Shown here: one piece after another, positions 42,859-49,997 of the stretch | Layout of the letters: every line of letters begins with the position of its first letter | Position numbering within the stretch: the first letter of the stretch is position 1 | IMG/VR virus record: IMGVR_UViG_3300034071_002576 | Coordinates: 1-64,000 of that record | Origin: a virus | Length of the DNA: 64,000 bases | Reading direction: 5' to 3' (one strand) | Position numbers and translations under genes: made by a program | Notes under the pieces: generated by a model | Seen by the model: the letters and a program-made list of their open reading frames with translations, nothing else | What the model was told of the DNA's origin: nothing | Database searches by the model: none

Positions 42859-43095
42859 TTACAACCTTCTGTTTTCGATTTGGTCTGCGATGAGCGCGAG
42901 CTGACTGTGGATCAGTGCGACCCTGTGGCGATAACCTCTGTCGTACTCGGTGTTTGTTTTAGATTCTGGTTTAGGTAGCGTTTGAAGCAAGGCTCTCAGA
43001 GCATCGGCTAGCGCTGTTTCCGGCGTAGTCGCATCCTCGAAAGCTACGTAAATAGAATGTGCGGCTTGTTTGACAAGTCGATCGTAGGGAGACAT
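42859..43095 (-). CDS. hypothetical helical protein, 78 aa
   Basis: ATG at 43095 (another at 43113). Helical, His- and Ala-rich (LVKQAAHSIYVAFEDATTPE). Members of small cyanophage gene arrays often look like this. No function known. Confidence 0.5.
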   Translation of the reverse strand: MSPYDRLVKQAAHSIYVAFEDATTPETALADALRALLQTLPKPESKTNTEYDRGYRHRVALIHSQLALIADQIENRRL

Positions 43096-43188
43096 GCTAT
43101 GTGCGGGGTGCATGTTTTTAGTAGTTGGCTTTAGCTGGATTCCTAATAAACAACTTTTATTGAGAATCCTTATGGCTTATGTAGTGTC

Positions 43189-43368
43189 TCACTGGGCTTC
43201 AAGTTCGTTGGCTATGGCAAGTGAGGGACCAAGGGTTTCAAGCCAACACAACATGCACCAGTGCCCTTCGTGGCCTTCGATGTCGCTGCTGATGTAGTGC
43301 CTGTGCGTACCGTGCTTGGGGCAGACAATTTGCTTCTGAGAAATTTTGAGATTCATAAAGTCAGTCAT
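43189..43368 (-). CDS. small zinc-finger-like protein, 59 aa
   Basis: ATG at 43368, 8-nt overlap with the next gene. Contains CPKHGTHRHYISSDIEGHEG followed by HWCMLC, giving C-x2-H and C-x2-C pairs expected to bind one zinc. Possible regulator or structural zinc protein. Confidence 0.55.
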   Translation of the reverse strand: MTDFMNLKISQKQIVCPKHGTHRHYISSDIEGHEGHWCMLCWLETLGPSLAIANELEAQ

Positions 43369-43699
43369 CGAGTTGCTCCAGTGCGCGGCGGATGGTGTCG
43401 AAACGTTGAGACCACTCCGCTTCCGTTGAACCAAGGTCAGCTTCGGCAAGGGCCTGCAGCGCCTGCTCCTTCAAGCTCGGCGGCTTGGGGCGGCGTGCGG
43501 CGCGGAGTGCGTTTGCACCAATATTGGGATAGTCATGCTGTAGCCACTCACAGCACGCCTCCAGCTCCTGATTAGCTCCCCAACGTGCAGCTAATGTTGC
43601 AAACTCGCCTGGGTTGGGTGGTCGCTGAGGCAGCGGCTTGGCCAACTCAATCCAGTCTTCCACCAGCTCCGGCGGTGGGGTAATGGGGTGATCAGTCAT
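43361..43699 (-). CDS. tandem family member 1 (AARWGANQELEACCEW)
   Basis: 112 residues from the ATG at 43699. First of four tandem paralogues sharing ITPPPELVxxW at the start, a central AAxWGAxQELEACCEWL, then LRAARRPKPPSLKEQAL and IRRALEQLDD. I know this as an unannotated family that is often repeated in cyanophages. No enzymatic motif; the two adjacent Cys may bind metal or form disulfides. Confidence 0.65.
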   Translation of the reverse strand: MTDHPITPPPELVEDWIELAKPLPQRPPNPGEFATLAARWGANQELEACCEWLQHDYPNIGANALRAARRPKPPSLKEQALQALAEADLGSTEAEWSQRFDTIRRALEQLDD

Positions 43700-44036
43700 C
43701 GAGTTGCTCCAGTGCGCGGCGAATGGTGTCGCACACGAGATCGCCACCGTGAGACATTCGGAATACGGCTGCAATTCCATCCAACTGCTCTAACGCCTGC
43801 TTCTTCAAGCTCGGCGGTTTAGGCCGGCGTGCGGCGCGGAGTTCGTCGTGCGCCCAGTACGTTTGTTTGCTTTTAACCCACTCACAGCACGCCTCCAGCT
43901 CTTGATCTGCGCCCCATTGGGCGGCGCGGGTGGCAATAAGTTCTGGGCCGGTGCAGCTCGGCTTGGCCTTGATGTACTCGTCCGTCCACTTCTGCACCAG
44001 CTCCAGTGATGGGGTAATGGGATGTTGTTGTGTCAT
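43692..44036 (-). CDS. tandem family member 2
   Basis: 114 residues, overlapping member 1 by 8 nt. Same plan (ITPSLELVQKW; RAAQWGADQELEACCEWV; LRAARRPKPPSLKKQAL; IRRALEQLDD), diverging in the linkers, where an FRMSHGGDLV insert is unique. Duplication followed by drift. Confidence 0.65.
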   Translation of the reverse strand: MTQQHPITPSLELVQKWTDEYIKAKPSCTGPELIATRAAQWGADQELEACCEWVKSKQTYWAHDELRAARRPKPPSLKKQALEQLDGIAAVFRMSHGGDLVCDTIRRALEQLDD

Positions 44037-44055
44037 GGGTGATTAGTGGTAATGG

Positions 44056-44250
44056 CTACTCGGCTTCTGGTTCGTAAGGCTGCGGCACTACGGCGTGCAT
44101 CGCGTCGAGCAACATCTTTTCGTGCTGCTCGTAACCCCATTGGGCAGCGCGGGCGGCTAGCTGCTGCTTCCACGATGTGGATTCATCGTCTATCGCGTCA
44201 TACCACTGCTCAACCAGCTCCGGCGGTGGGGTAATGGGGTGATCAGTCAT
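44056..44250 (-). CDS. tandem family member 3, short form
   Basis: 64 residues: MTDHPITPPPELVEQWYDAI, then ARAAQWGYEQHEKMLLDAMH and an Pro/Glu ending. It lacks the ACCEW segment and the whole RRPKPPSLKEQAL half, so it is a truncated or specialised copy. Its N-terminus is nearly identical to member 1, which suggests recent duplication or gene conversion. Confidence 0.6.
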   Translation of the reverse strand: MTDHPITPPPELVEQWYDAIDDESTSWKQQLAARAAQWGYEQHEKMLLDAMHAVVPQPYEPEAE

Positions 44251-44572
44251 TGAGCTGCTCCAGTGCGCGGCGGATGGTGGCGAGATCTTTCATACCGTCA
44301 GAGAAAAACTCGCCGGTTGATTCAATACGACTTAACCCCATCAGCGCCTGCTCCTTCAAGCTCGGCGGCTTGGGGCGGCGGCTGGCGCGGAGTTCCCTGC
44401 TCTTGATTCCCGACCACTTCGAATCCACCCACTCACAGCACGCCTCTAGCTCTTGGTCTGCACCCCACTGGGCAATAAGGAAGGCAACCGTATTCCAGTC
44501 GGCAGGCAAATGTGCCCACTGCTGCACCAGCTCCGGCGGAGGATTAATCGGGTTGTTGTTGTTGGCAGTCAT
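44243..44572 (-). CDS. tandem family member 4
   Basis: 109 residues. INPPPELVQQW, IAQWGADQELEACCEWV, LRASRRPKPPSLKEQAL and IRRALEQLND. Overlaps the short form by 8 nt. Upstream-most copy of the tandem array. Confidence 0.65.
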   Translation of the reverse strand: MTANNNNPINPPPELVQQWAHLPADWNTVAFLIAQWGADQELEACCEWVDSKWSGIKSRELRASRRPKPPSLKEQALMGLSRIESTGEFFSDGMKDLATIRRALEQLND

Positions 44573-44593
44573 GAGAAAGAGAAGTGTGTAGAG

Positions 44594-44767
44594 CTAATCG
44601 GCGTGCTTCCAAGCTGTTCCTGGCTGGTGTCTACGCAAAAACTCAACTAGCAGATAGTGAGCCTCGCCAGCATCTTCAATGAACTGGCCGAGATAGTGAA
44701 ATCCTTTGCCGTCAATGCGGATTATTTCGGATGTGCCGTCGCCAAGCACGATGTTGTTGTCATTCAT
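44594..44767 (-). CDS. small hypothetical protein, 57 aa
   Basis: ATG at 44767. Starts MNDNNIVLGDGTSEIIRIDG and continues KGFHYLGQFIEDAGEAHYLL; looks like a small alpha/beta fold. Overlaps the upstream zinc-ribbon gene by 8 nt. Function unknown. Confidence 0.55.
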   Translation of the reverse strand: MNDNNIVLGDGTSEIIRIDGKGFHYLGQFIEDAGEAHYLLVEFLRRHQPGTAWKHAD

Positions 44768-45098
44768 TGTTTGAAAGTTTGTCGTCGAGGGCTTTGATTA
44801 CCTTAGTTACACATTCCCACGGATCTGGATAGTCTGCAGACACGGGGATGTGCGTCACGGTATCGCGTAAATGATACAGCAAGCCGAGCCAGGTTTCCTC
44901 ATCGAGAGTGACTGTGATTTTCTGAATGGGTTTGTCGACTAAAAGCCATTCGTACTTAGGGACTGCAGCTCTGCAGTTTTGGCATACAAGCCCCTGCCAA
45001 GAGAAGTGAAAAACTCTAAATTCGCTGTTGCAGTGAGGGCATTGAAGTAGTCTGCCGCGGGATCCGGCCCGCGTGGTTTTAGTGACAGAGGCTTGCAT
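44760..45098 (-). CDS. zinc-ribbon protein, 112 aa
   Basis: ATG at 45098; the frame is open further but runs into the neighbour. Zinc ribbon CPHCNSEFRVFHFSWQGLVC followed by QNC, then PKYEWLLVDK, which matches a small cyanophage zinc-ribbon family by eye. The C-terminal half (KITVTLDEETWLGLLYHLRD) is a separate helical segment. Possible nucleic-acid-binding protein. Confidence 0.6.
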   Translation of the reverse strand: MQASVTKTTRAGSRGRLLQCPHCNSEFRVFHFSWQGLVCQNCRAAVPKYEWLLVDKPIQKITVTLDEETWLGLLYHLRDTVTHIPVSADYPDPWECVTKVIKALDDKLSNNE

Positions 45099-45102
45099 GG
45101 CT

Positions 45103-45297
45103 TTACTTAAAAGGGTTTGTCCAATTGTTGATTTGTGAGTCGCTGATGTGCCGTTGCTTATGCAGGAAATCGATGTAGTCATTAAAGGCACAACATTTGG
45201 CGGTTCGATCTCCTCGCAGCGTGGGGTTGTGGTCTAGCCGATCATGCCACAGATCACGGAAGTTAGAAACCACTTGCTGTTTAGTTAGGGTGTGCAT
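45103..45297 (-). CDS. small hypothetical protein, 64 aa
   Basis: Begins MHTLTKQQVVSNFRDLWHDR. Mixed polar, helical. Known to me only as the kind of short protein seen in cyanophage arrays. Ends 4 nt before the next start. Confidence 0.55.
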   Translation of the reverse strand: MHTLTKQQVVSNFRDLWHDRLDHNPTLRGDRTAKCCAFNDYIDFLHKQRHISDSQINNWTNPFK

Positions 45298-45372
45298 TGT
45301 GTTGTGTGATGTTCAAGTTAAGTTGTACGGCGCCCGCAGTGAGGGAAGCGAGCGCGTATGATAGGTTTCTAA

Positions 45373-45741
45373 TTAGCTGACGGGTTGCGCTACATCCGTG
45401 CGCTCGAATATGTAAGGAGTGTTTGATTCAAATTCGAAGTCAGGTGCATTAACAGGTAAGCCATACCATTTGTAGTTGCGCTGATAAATGCCGGAGCCGC
45501 AAAACTTACGCAGGATTGCGTTGATGCGCGATTTCGTCGTTGCTGTCGGATAACCGCAGTCACTTACAGTGACGCTGTCGGGTGTGATCTGTGCGATGGG
45601 GCTGTTGTGTAGGTATACAGTCGCGCGGTCGATGATCTTGTCACCGTGGGCGAAGTAAGTAACAGCCACCCGTGTGTTGTCGCAGCTCCAATCTTTACGG
45701 GATGCAACTGCAATCAGCATCTGTGCTTCAATCTTCCTCAT
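45373..45741 (-). CDS. conserved small cyanophage protein (MRKIE... type)
   Basis: 122 residues from the ATG at 45741. Opens MRKIEAQMLIAVASRKDWSC and includes TATTKSRINAILRKFC and GIYQRNYKWYGLPV. This matches a recurring cyanophage protein (MRKIExxMxxAIxxxKDW...TTKSRLNAL...YQxNYxWY) of unknown function. The pattern suggests a small beta-rich fold. 14-nt overlap with the upstream gene. Confidence 0.65.
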   Translation of the reverse strand: MRKIEAQMLIAVASRKDWSCDNTRVAVTYFAHGDKIIDRATVYLHNSPIAQITPDSVTVSDCGYPTATTKSRINAILRKFCGSGIYQRNYKWYGLPVNAPDFEFESNTPYIFERTDVAQPVS

Positions 45742-45937
45742 TGGTCTGCTCCTGTTCATTGATAAGTTCTCTGAGTTGGGCGATTGCATCCTGCAGCCGA
45801 TAAGATCGTGCGGCTGATGATGAATCGTCGAGTGCACACTCTAAATTCCATAGCGCATCCTTTGCGTCTTCGATTGTTAGGAACGTATCGGTTGCGTAGT
45901 GCACACCGTATTCGTCAGTTTGAATTAGTGAGATCAT
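45728..45937 (-). CDS. small hypothetical protein, 69 aa
   Basis: ATG at 45937 at a TGATG junction; longer readings run into the neighbour. MISLIQTDEYGVHYATDTFL, then an acidic helix ending EQEQTNEED. Function unknown. Confidence 0.55.
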   Translation of the reverse strand: MISLIQTDEYGVHYATDTFLTIEDAKDALWNLECALDDSSSAARSYRLQDAIAQLRELINEQEQTNEED

Positions 45938-46161
45938 CAGATCATTCCGTGAGAGTCTACGTAAGCTTGGATGTCCGCATCTGATGGTTCCCATCCTTCG
46001 ATGTACTCAAGTGCGGGAATGACTTCGTCTTCGATTTTGTCGACAATGTCAGGCGGAAGTGTGCAGTCATTCTGCACTAATTGCTTGAACCGAGCGAGCG
46101 CGTGGTAAGTGAGGGAGTAACAGTCCAAAGCGTACAGATCGAAAGGGATGTGATTAGGCAT
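45937..46161 (-). CDS. small acidic protein, 74 aa
   Basis: Begins MPNHIPFDLYALDCYSLTYH; acidic and helical (IVDKIEDEVIPALEYIEGWE). No motif. A stem-loop repeat lies just upstream at about 46187-46203. Confidence 0.55.
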   Translation of the reverse strand: MPNHIPFDLYALDCYSLTYHALARFKQLVQNDCTLPPDIVDKIEDEVIPALEYIEGWEPSDADIQAYVDSHGMI

Positions 46162-46186
46162 GATGTTGGTGTAACTGTGTGAGTTG

Positions 46187-46203
46187 GCCCCGCGTTAGCG
46201 GAG
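46187..46203 (-). repeat. stem-loop repeat copy 1 (CCGCTAACGCGG)
   Basis: On the minus strand CTCCGCTAACGCGGGGCC overlaps the stop codon of 46195-46392; CCGC and GCGG flank a TAAC loop. Two more copies follow stops at about 46972-46986 and 47507-47521. Likely an mRNA stability or processing element. Confidence 0.6.
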
Positions 46204-46392
46204 AGAGTTACAGGCTGCTGGTGTGATGTTGACTGCGGTGATGTTGCCTTCAATAGACAACAACACATCGTCAATTCTGTTGATGGTTGCATCGCAATCT
46301 CTGAACTGATCGGGATACTTAGTGGCGAGACTCAGTAGTTCTCCGCGGTAGGTAATGAGTGCGGTGCGGACTGTAGTTGCGGCGATCATCAT
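46195..46392 (-). CDS. small hypothetical protein, 65 aa
   Basis: Begins MMIAATTVRTALITYRGELL. Helical. Its stop codon is the TAA inside the CCGCTAACGCGG stem-loop, so termination of translation and the hairpin coincide. Function unknown. Confidence 0.5.
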   Translation of the reverse strand: MMIAATTVRTALITYRGELLSLATKYPDQFRDCDATINRIDDVLLSIEGNITAVNITPAACNSLR

Positions 46393-46448
46393 GGCTGTTG
46401 TTTGTGTTGTTTGATCTCTTCAATCAAGTCGCTTGTCTGTTGATCGTT

Positions 46449-46616
46449 TCATTGGTCGCGCCAAGCTTTGCAACAACGTGAGCTCACATAATACTCTGCA
46501 GAGTAGTCTGCGAGTTTGTATTCGTGAAGCATAGTGTTAGCTTCCCTGCGAGATTCGAACTCGTCGATGGTCTCCAGGTAGTTGTGATTGATGGAGCGGC
46601 GTTGAATGTAGAACAT
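46449..46616 (-). CDS. conserved small cyanophage protein, 55 aa
   Basis: ATG at 46616. NYLETIDEFESRREANTMLH then EYKLADYSAEYYVSSRCCKA. I recognise the pattern WETVDEFxxxxEAxxxxxEYxxxDxSAxYxVSSRxCKAW from small proteins in cyanophage arrays. Function unknown; the fold is probably a compact alpha/beta unit. Confidence 0.65.
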   Translation of the reverse strand: MFYIQRRSINHNYLETIDEFESRREANTMLHEYKLADYSAEYYVSSRCCKAWRDQ

Positions 46617-46625
46617 GTCTCTGGG

Positions 46626-46943
46626 TTAGTAGCTGATTGAAACTGTTGCGATGCCGTCGATTGGTACACCCAAGCGATAGGCTGCGCCTGCAGATAGATC
46701 AATGCTGTTGCAGTCGCAGCGGTCAGTAATAGGTACAGTGAGCACTCTGCCGCCGTGACGTACGCGAACTTGTGTGCCACACGGTAACCACGGGTGCGCA
46801 GCAGACACGCCCCAATGTTGGTATGTTTGCCCACAGTATGTCTCTCTGGCGTGATACCACTCGTGGTATACAGTTGCAGTCACTGGGCGAGCACTAACTG
46901 GGTTAGTGAGCAGCAAAGGAAACAACAATAGCAATCGTTTCAT
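46626..46943 (-). CDS. secreted RlpA-like double-psi beta-barrel protein
   Basis: 105 residues: signal peptide MKRLLLLFPLLLTNPVSARP, then a compact DPBB domain. Landmarks match RlpA: ATVYHEWYHARETYCGQTYQ, GVSAAHPWLPCGTQVRVRHG, VPITDRCDC with the catalytic-type Asp, and SIDLSAGAAYRLGVPIDGIA. RlpA proteins are lytic transglycosylases acting on denuded peptidoglycan. Four cysteines may form disulfides outside the cytoplasm. No SPOR domain. An exported cell-wall enzyme separate from the endolysin is unusual for an early-type gene array. Confidence 0.75.
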   Translation of the reverse strand: MKRLLLLFPLLLTNPVSARPVTATVYHEWYHARETYCGQTYQHWGVSAAHPWLPCGTQVRVRHGGRVLTVPITDRCDCNSIDLSAGAAYRLGVPIDGIATVSISY

Positions 46944-46971
46944 GTGAAGTTGAAGTGGTTGTGTGCGTCGG

Positions 46972-46986
46972 CCCCGCGTTAGCGGG
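46972..46986 (-). repeat. stem-loop repeat copy 2 (CCCGCTAACGCGGG)
   Basis: Minus strand CCCGC-TAAC-GCGGG followed by GCC, a few bases after the stop of 46993-47196. Same element as at 46187 and 47507. Sits between two genes of one leftward array, so it is not a simple operon end. Confidence 0.65.
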
Positions 46987-46992
46987 AAGGAA

Positions 46993-47196
46993 TTAGTTAA
47001 CGAGATTGACGAATGTGATTGCGTTAATGCACCATCCAGTTTCGTCTGTGATGCTTTCGATTAAGTCATCATCATCGTCGGCGTCCCAATCTCCAGACAT
47101 GACACTGTTTACGATGTCCTGCTGTTCCTCCAGCGTGGGGGAGTAGTCATCGTCTGTTGTGAAGTCGAAGTCAATCGAGAGAACTTTAAATAGCAT
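46993..47196 (-). CDS. conserved small acidic protein, 67 aa
   Basis: ATG at 47196. MLFKVLSIDFDFTTDDDYSP then LEEQQDIVNSVMSGDWDADD and ITDETGWCINAITF. A recurrent cyanophage protein of unknown function; strongly acidic. Longer readings overlap the neighbour. Confidence 0.65.
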   Translation of the reverse strand: MLFKVLSIDFDFTTDDDYSPTLEEQQDIVNSVMSGDWDADDDDDLIESITDETGWCINAITFVNLVN

Positions 47197-47204
47197 TGTT
47201 GTGC

Positions 47205-47489
47205 TCACTGTTCGGGCCATTCGTGACCATCGGGAACTTCCCACAAATCCCCATCTTGATGTAGCCTCCAGATTACACCTCGTTTATCCTTGCATTCGTA
47301 GTTAGTTAGGATTGCATCCCAAGCTTCCCAATACCACTCGTGATCAGGGCCTGCCTGACACACCTGCACATCGTCGAAGCTGATGTTAGCTTGCTTGGCG
47401 CATTCTTCATCTGCACTATTGCAGAACAGTTGCGGGATGTAGACACCATTTGTGTCTAACAGTAAGAGATGAGGTTCGTTCATGTTCAA
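47205..47489 (-). CDS. conserved small cyanophage protein (LLLLDTxGVYIPQxF)
   Basis: 94 residues (ATG at 47483 also possible). LLLLDTNGVYIPQLFCNSAD, then AGPDHEWYWEAWDAILTNYE and LHQDGDLWEVPDGHEWPE. I recognise the pattern LLDTxGxYIPQxF...GPDxExYWExW...LxQDGDLWxxP from cyanophage small-gene arrays. No known activity. Acidic. Confidence 0.7.
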   Translation of the reverse strand: MNMNEPHLLLLDTNGVYIPQLFCNSADEECAKQANISFDDVQVCQAGPDHEWYWEAWDAILTNYECKDKRGVIWRLHQDGDLWEVPDGHEWPEQ

Positions 47490-47506
47490 GAGATAACTAG
47501 ATGAAT

Positions 47507-47521
47507 TGGCCCCGCGTTAGC
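47507..47521 (-). repeat. stem-loop repeat copy 3 (CCCGCTAACGCGGG)
   Basis: Minus strand CCCGC-TAAC-GCGGGGCC, 8 nt after the stop of 47530-47763. With copies 1 and 2 it shows a repeated intercistronic hairpin in the array. Confidence 0.65.
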
Positions 47522-47529
47522 GGGAGAGG

Positions 47530-47763
47530 TTACTTGAAATTGTCCGGTACAGCGTGGGCGAGGGTAGACCAAAAGCTTTCACGTTCGCGCTTCCAGATCT
47601 CGAACCATCCCGCACCGTTACCCGAACAATGCGCATCGGACATACGTTGTCTTGCACATTGTGCGATGTTGTACCTGCGCAGGCTGCAGATACCTGGCGG
47701 CGGAGTGTATGTGTACTCGCAACCGTCAGTGTCTATGTAGGTAGGATCTTGCATTGTGTACAT
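47530..47763 (-). CDS. small hypothetical protein, 77 aa
   Basis: ATG at 47763; a GTG at 47772 overlaps the upstream stop as GTGA. MYTMQD, then DGCEYTYTPPPGICSLRRYN and CARQRMSDAHCSG; three Cys with an N-terminal Tyr-rich part. Function unknown. Confidence 0.5.
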   Translation of the reverse strand: MYTMQDPTYIDTDGCEYTYTPPPGICSLRRYNIAQCARQRMSDAHCSGNGAGWFEIWKRERESFWSTLAHAVPDNFK

Positions 47764-47768
47764 GGTGA

Positions 47769-48080
47769 TCACCAGAAGTTACCTAGACGAAACTCAGAAA
47801 CGAAAGCGTGGGCAATAGACTCTGCGGCTGCGAGTCTCTCAGGTTTGGGGAATGCAGTGTTCCAAGCTGTTGTCATGGAACCGACTTCGCGTTGATAATC
47901 TTTGGCGGCTGGCACTAACAAGTAGCGCTCAACATACGCAATCGCGCGGTCTAGATTGAAAGTACCTTTCTGGTAGAACTTAGACAAAGTTTTGCCCACA
48001 CTGTTGTAGTGAGCCTCTGAGAAGTTGAGCGCGTAAAGTTCCAACTCACGCGCAGCGATTGTGCAGATTGTGGTGGCCAT
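47769..48080 (-). CDS. small hypothetical protein, 103 aa
   Basis: Begins MATTICTIAARELELYALNF; helical, with FNLDRAIAYVERYLLVPAAK in the middle. Recurrent type in cyanophage arrays. Function unknown. Confidence 0.6.
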   Translation of the reverse strand: MATTICTIAARELELYALNFSEAHYNSVGKTLSKFYQKGTFNLDRAIAYVERYLLVPAAKDYQREVGSMTTAWNTAFPKPERLAAAESIAHAFVSEFRLGNFW

Positions 48081-48096
48081 GATGATAGGAGTTTGA

Positions 48097-48267
48097 TCAG
48101 TAGTTGTAGGAAGGGAAGTTAGGCTCAGACTCGATAAGCTCTAGGTATGTGTACACGTTCTGCATACTCCAAGACTTATAGAACTCGTGTTGATTGTTGT
48201 CGCGACGATCACACCAGTTGAGTGAGTCGTAATCAATAGCGATCACGTCGATGTAGTAGTTAGTCAT
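48097..48267 (-). CDS. small hypothetical protein, 56 aa
   Basis: ATG at 48267. MTNYYIDVIAIDYDSLNWCD then YKSWSMQNVYTYLELIESEP; Tyr/Asp-rich. The stop of the upstream gene lies 3 nt away. Function unknown. Confidence 0.55.
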   Translation of the reverse strand: MTNYYIDVIAIDYDSLNWCDRRDNNQHEFYKSWSMQNVYTYLELIESEPNFPSYNY

Positions 48268-48269
48268 GA

Positions 48270-48431
48270 TCAGATCTGCAGGGCGAATGTTTGGAATGCG
48301 TCAAGGAAGTTGTAGAAGTCTTCCTGCTCTATAGGATCAATCTCGCCAGACTCAGCGAGTCGATTAAGTGCAGCGAGAGTAAACTCAACCTCACGGCGAT
48401 TGACGAAGTTAAATAGTGGAATGGATTGCAT
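48270..48431 (-). CDS. small hypothetical protein, 53 aa
   Basis: ATG at 48431. MQSIPLFNFVNRREVEFTLA then LNRLAESGEIDPIEQEDFYN. Acidic helical peptide; no motif. Closely spaced on both sides. Confidence 0.55.
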   Translation of the reverse strand: MQSIPLFNFVNRREVEFTLAALNRLAESGEIDPIEQEDFYNFLDAFQTFALQI

Positions 48432-48433
48432 GA

Positions 48434-48694
48434 TCAATCAAGGTAAAGGCTTACGATACGTTCGTTGTATGCGTCACGATTCTTGTCGTCGTCATACCAA
48501 TCGTCCATAGCTTGCATGTCAGCTTCGAACTGCAATCGTTGCGTGATGTTGTCTTGCTCTTGCTCAAGTGGCCGCATCGTTAGATACAACTCGTTTACAA
48601 GATCCCAATCCTCAGCCTTGCGAGCGTTGAGTTGCCGCGTGGCCAACACGTCGAGCTGATCAGTAAGTTCATCTAGGCGAGCTTGAATGTTCAC
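48434..48694 (-). CDS. hypothetical coiled-coil protein, 86 aa
   Basis: GTG at 48694 in a GTGA overlap with the upstream stop. Heptad-like helix LDELTDQLDVLATRQLNARK, then an acidic DDWYDDDKNRD segment. Function unknown. Confidence 0.6.
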   Translation of the reverse strand: MNIQARLDELTDQLDVLATRQLNARKAEDWDLVNELYLTMRPLEQEQDNITQRLQFEADMQAMDDWYDDDKNRDAYNERIVSLYLD

Positions 48695-48945
48695 TTAATG
48701 CCTCCGTTGTTGATGAAGTCTTTGCACTCGGAAACTGAATCGAACTTAGCCGCAAGGCTGACAAGATCTACATAGCCATCGGCAACTTTAAAGGGAACGT
48801 ACTTACCGACTCTGTAGATTCTGTGTGCAGCTGTGGAGTCGGTGGGCTCACTGATCTCGCCGACAATCTCACCATCAAGGTGTACAAGCTCTCGATACCA
48901 ACTAACAGTGTTAGGGAAGTGTGCAGGAGTGTAGGTGTAATCCAT
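48691..48945 (-). CDS. small hypothetical protein, 84 aa
   Basis: Begins MDYTYTPAHFPNTVSWYREL; beta-rich with VGEISEPTDSTAAHRIYRVG. No family recognised. Confidence 0.55.
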   Translation of the reverse strand: MDYTYTPAHFPNTVSWYRELVHLDGEIVGEISEPTDSTAAHRIYRVGKYVPFKVADGYVDLVSLAAKFDSVSECKDFINNGGIK

Positions 48946-48976
48946 TGGGGATAAGTTGCGATGGTGTTAGTTACAG

Positions 48977-49180
48977 TCAGAAGTTGCGATTAACCCAGTC
49001 CATAAACTCAGTCTTGCCATGATGTTTAAAACCACCGCCATAGCAAAGGCCGCCACGGAAGTTAGTTACGTTGTAACCCTGGCCGGTAACCTTACGATCC
49101 ATGCAATACCAGCGGAAGCCTTGGACATAGAAACCTTGCGCAGTAAGTAACTCGCGGGCCTGTTTAACTGTTGTGATCAT
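48977..49180 (-). CDS. small hypothetical protein, 67 aa
   Basis: MITTVKQARELLTAQGFYVQ then NFRGGLCYGGGFKHHGKTEF. A short HTH-like helix pair at the start and a Gly/aromatic loop. Function unknown. Confidence 0.55.
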   Translation of the reverse strand: MITTVKQARELLTAQGFYVQGFRWYCMDRKVTGQGYNVTNFRGGLCYGGGFKHHGKTEFMDWVNRNF

Positions 49181-49216
49181 GATCAGATAGCAATGGGATT
49201 GGGTTGGTTACAGTTA

Positions 49217-49522
49217 TCAGCAGGAGTAGCGGCCGACGACAACATCGTTGCCGCACAGTTTGATCAACAAACCGCTAAAGCATGAGTCGCTAGTGATACC
49301 GTGCCAACCCTTAAAGACTCCGTCAGGGTTAGTGTTCCGCATGAAGTCAGACAAACTGTGATACTGTCCGCGATACTTAAAGAATGAACAGCTATGATCA
49401 AACTCATTAGCATCCATCCAGTCGTATTCTTGGCGGAGTTTGGCACGCTCAGGCTGCGATAGTTCGCAAGCAAAGAACAGCCGGCGCGGTTGGTTGTTGG
49501 TCTTAATAGTCAGTTCAGTCAT
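49217..49522 (-). CDS. small hypothetical protein, 101 aa
   Basis: First gene of the leftward array after the 1.25-kb noncoding stretch. MTELTIKTNNQPRRLFFACE, then YDWMDANEFDHSCSFFKYRG and SDSCFSGLLIKLCG. Six Cys overall; no motif known. Confidence 0.55.
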   Translation of the reverse strand: MTELTIKTNNQPRRLFFACELSQPERAKLRQEYDWMDANEFDHSCSFFKYRGQYHSLSDFMRNTNPDGVFKGWHGITSDSCFSGLLIKLCGNDVVVGRYSC

Positions 49523-49997
49523 ACTATGTACCTGTTGAAACTGTTAGACATGAGGGAAGAATCCCTCACCAAACTGTAAGCTTGGGGAGAGAATCGTTAC
49601 AGCTTCATGATCAATTGTGATCACATCTGATCCTTAATTGATCCGCCCCGCTGACAAGTTAATGACATTCAGGGATCTCTCAAACAACAACTCTCCGGAG
49701 AAAGTTGAAACATAATGCCTAGCATGTAGTTAGTTACAGCGTACAGAATGATCATTGGCTGATAACTGGCCCCGCCATCCTACGGATCGACGCCGTGGTG
49801 AGGGGTCAATGTCCAATGGCCAGCGTACCTGCATCAGAGACAGATACGCTGGACAAGATCTGTACGTTGTAACTAGCTACAGCCTGACAAGTTAGGTTGT
49901 ATTCAGCTGCAACCTGACAAGGGTTGCTGACATTTAGTGTCACTAGTTGTCTTAGTTACAGACAAGATACCCGCTGACAAGTCGCGATATAGGGGGA
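49523..49997. promoter_or_regulatory. noncoding region with CTGACAAG direct repeats
   Basis: No supported ORF. CTGACAAG occurs at 49651, 49884, 49914 and 49974, the last three spaced 30 and 60 nt apart, with a partial CTGACAT at 49927. GTTACAG/CTACAG also recurs between them. Ordered direct repeats next to the start of a long leftward array suggest a replication origin or a regulator-binding array. A hairpin element also found at 59684 lies at 49820-49852. Confidence 0.45.
49820..49852. repeat. dispersed hairpin element, copy 1
   Basis: CCAGCGTACCTG and CAGATACGCTGG form a stem around a 9-nt loop. The 12-mer CCAGCGTACCTG recurs, on the other strand, in a hairpin at 59684-59722. Both copies are intergenic. 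Confidence 0.5.
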
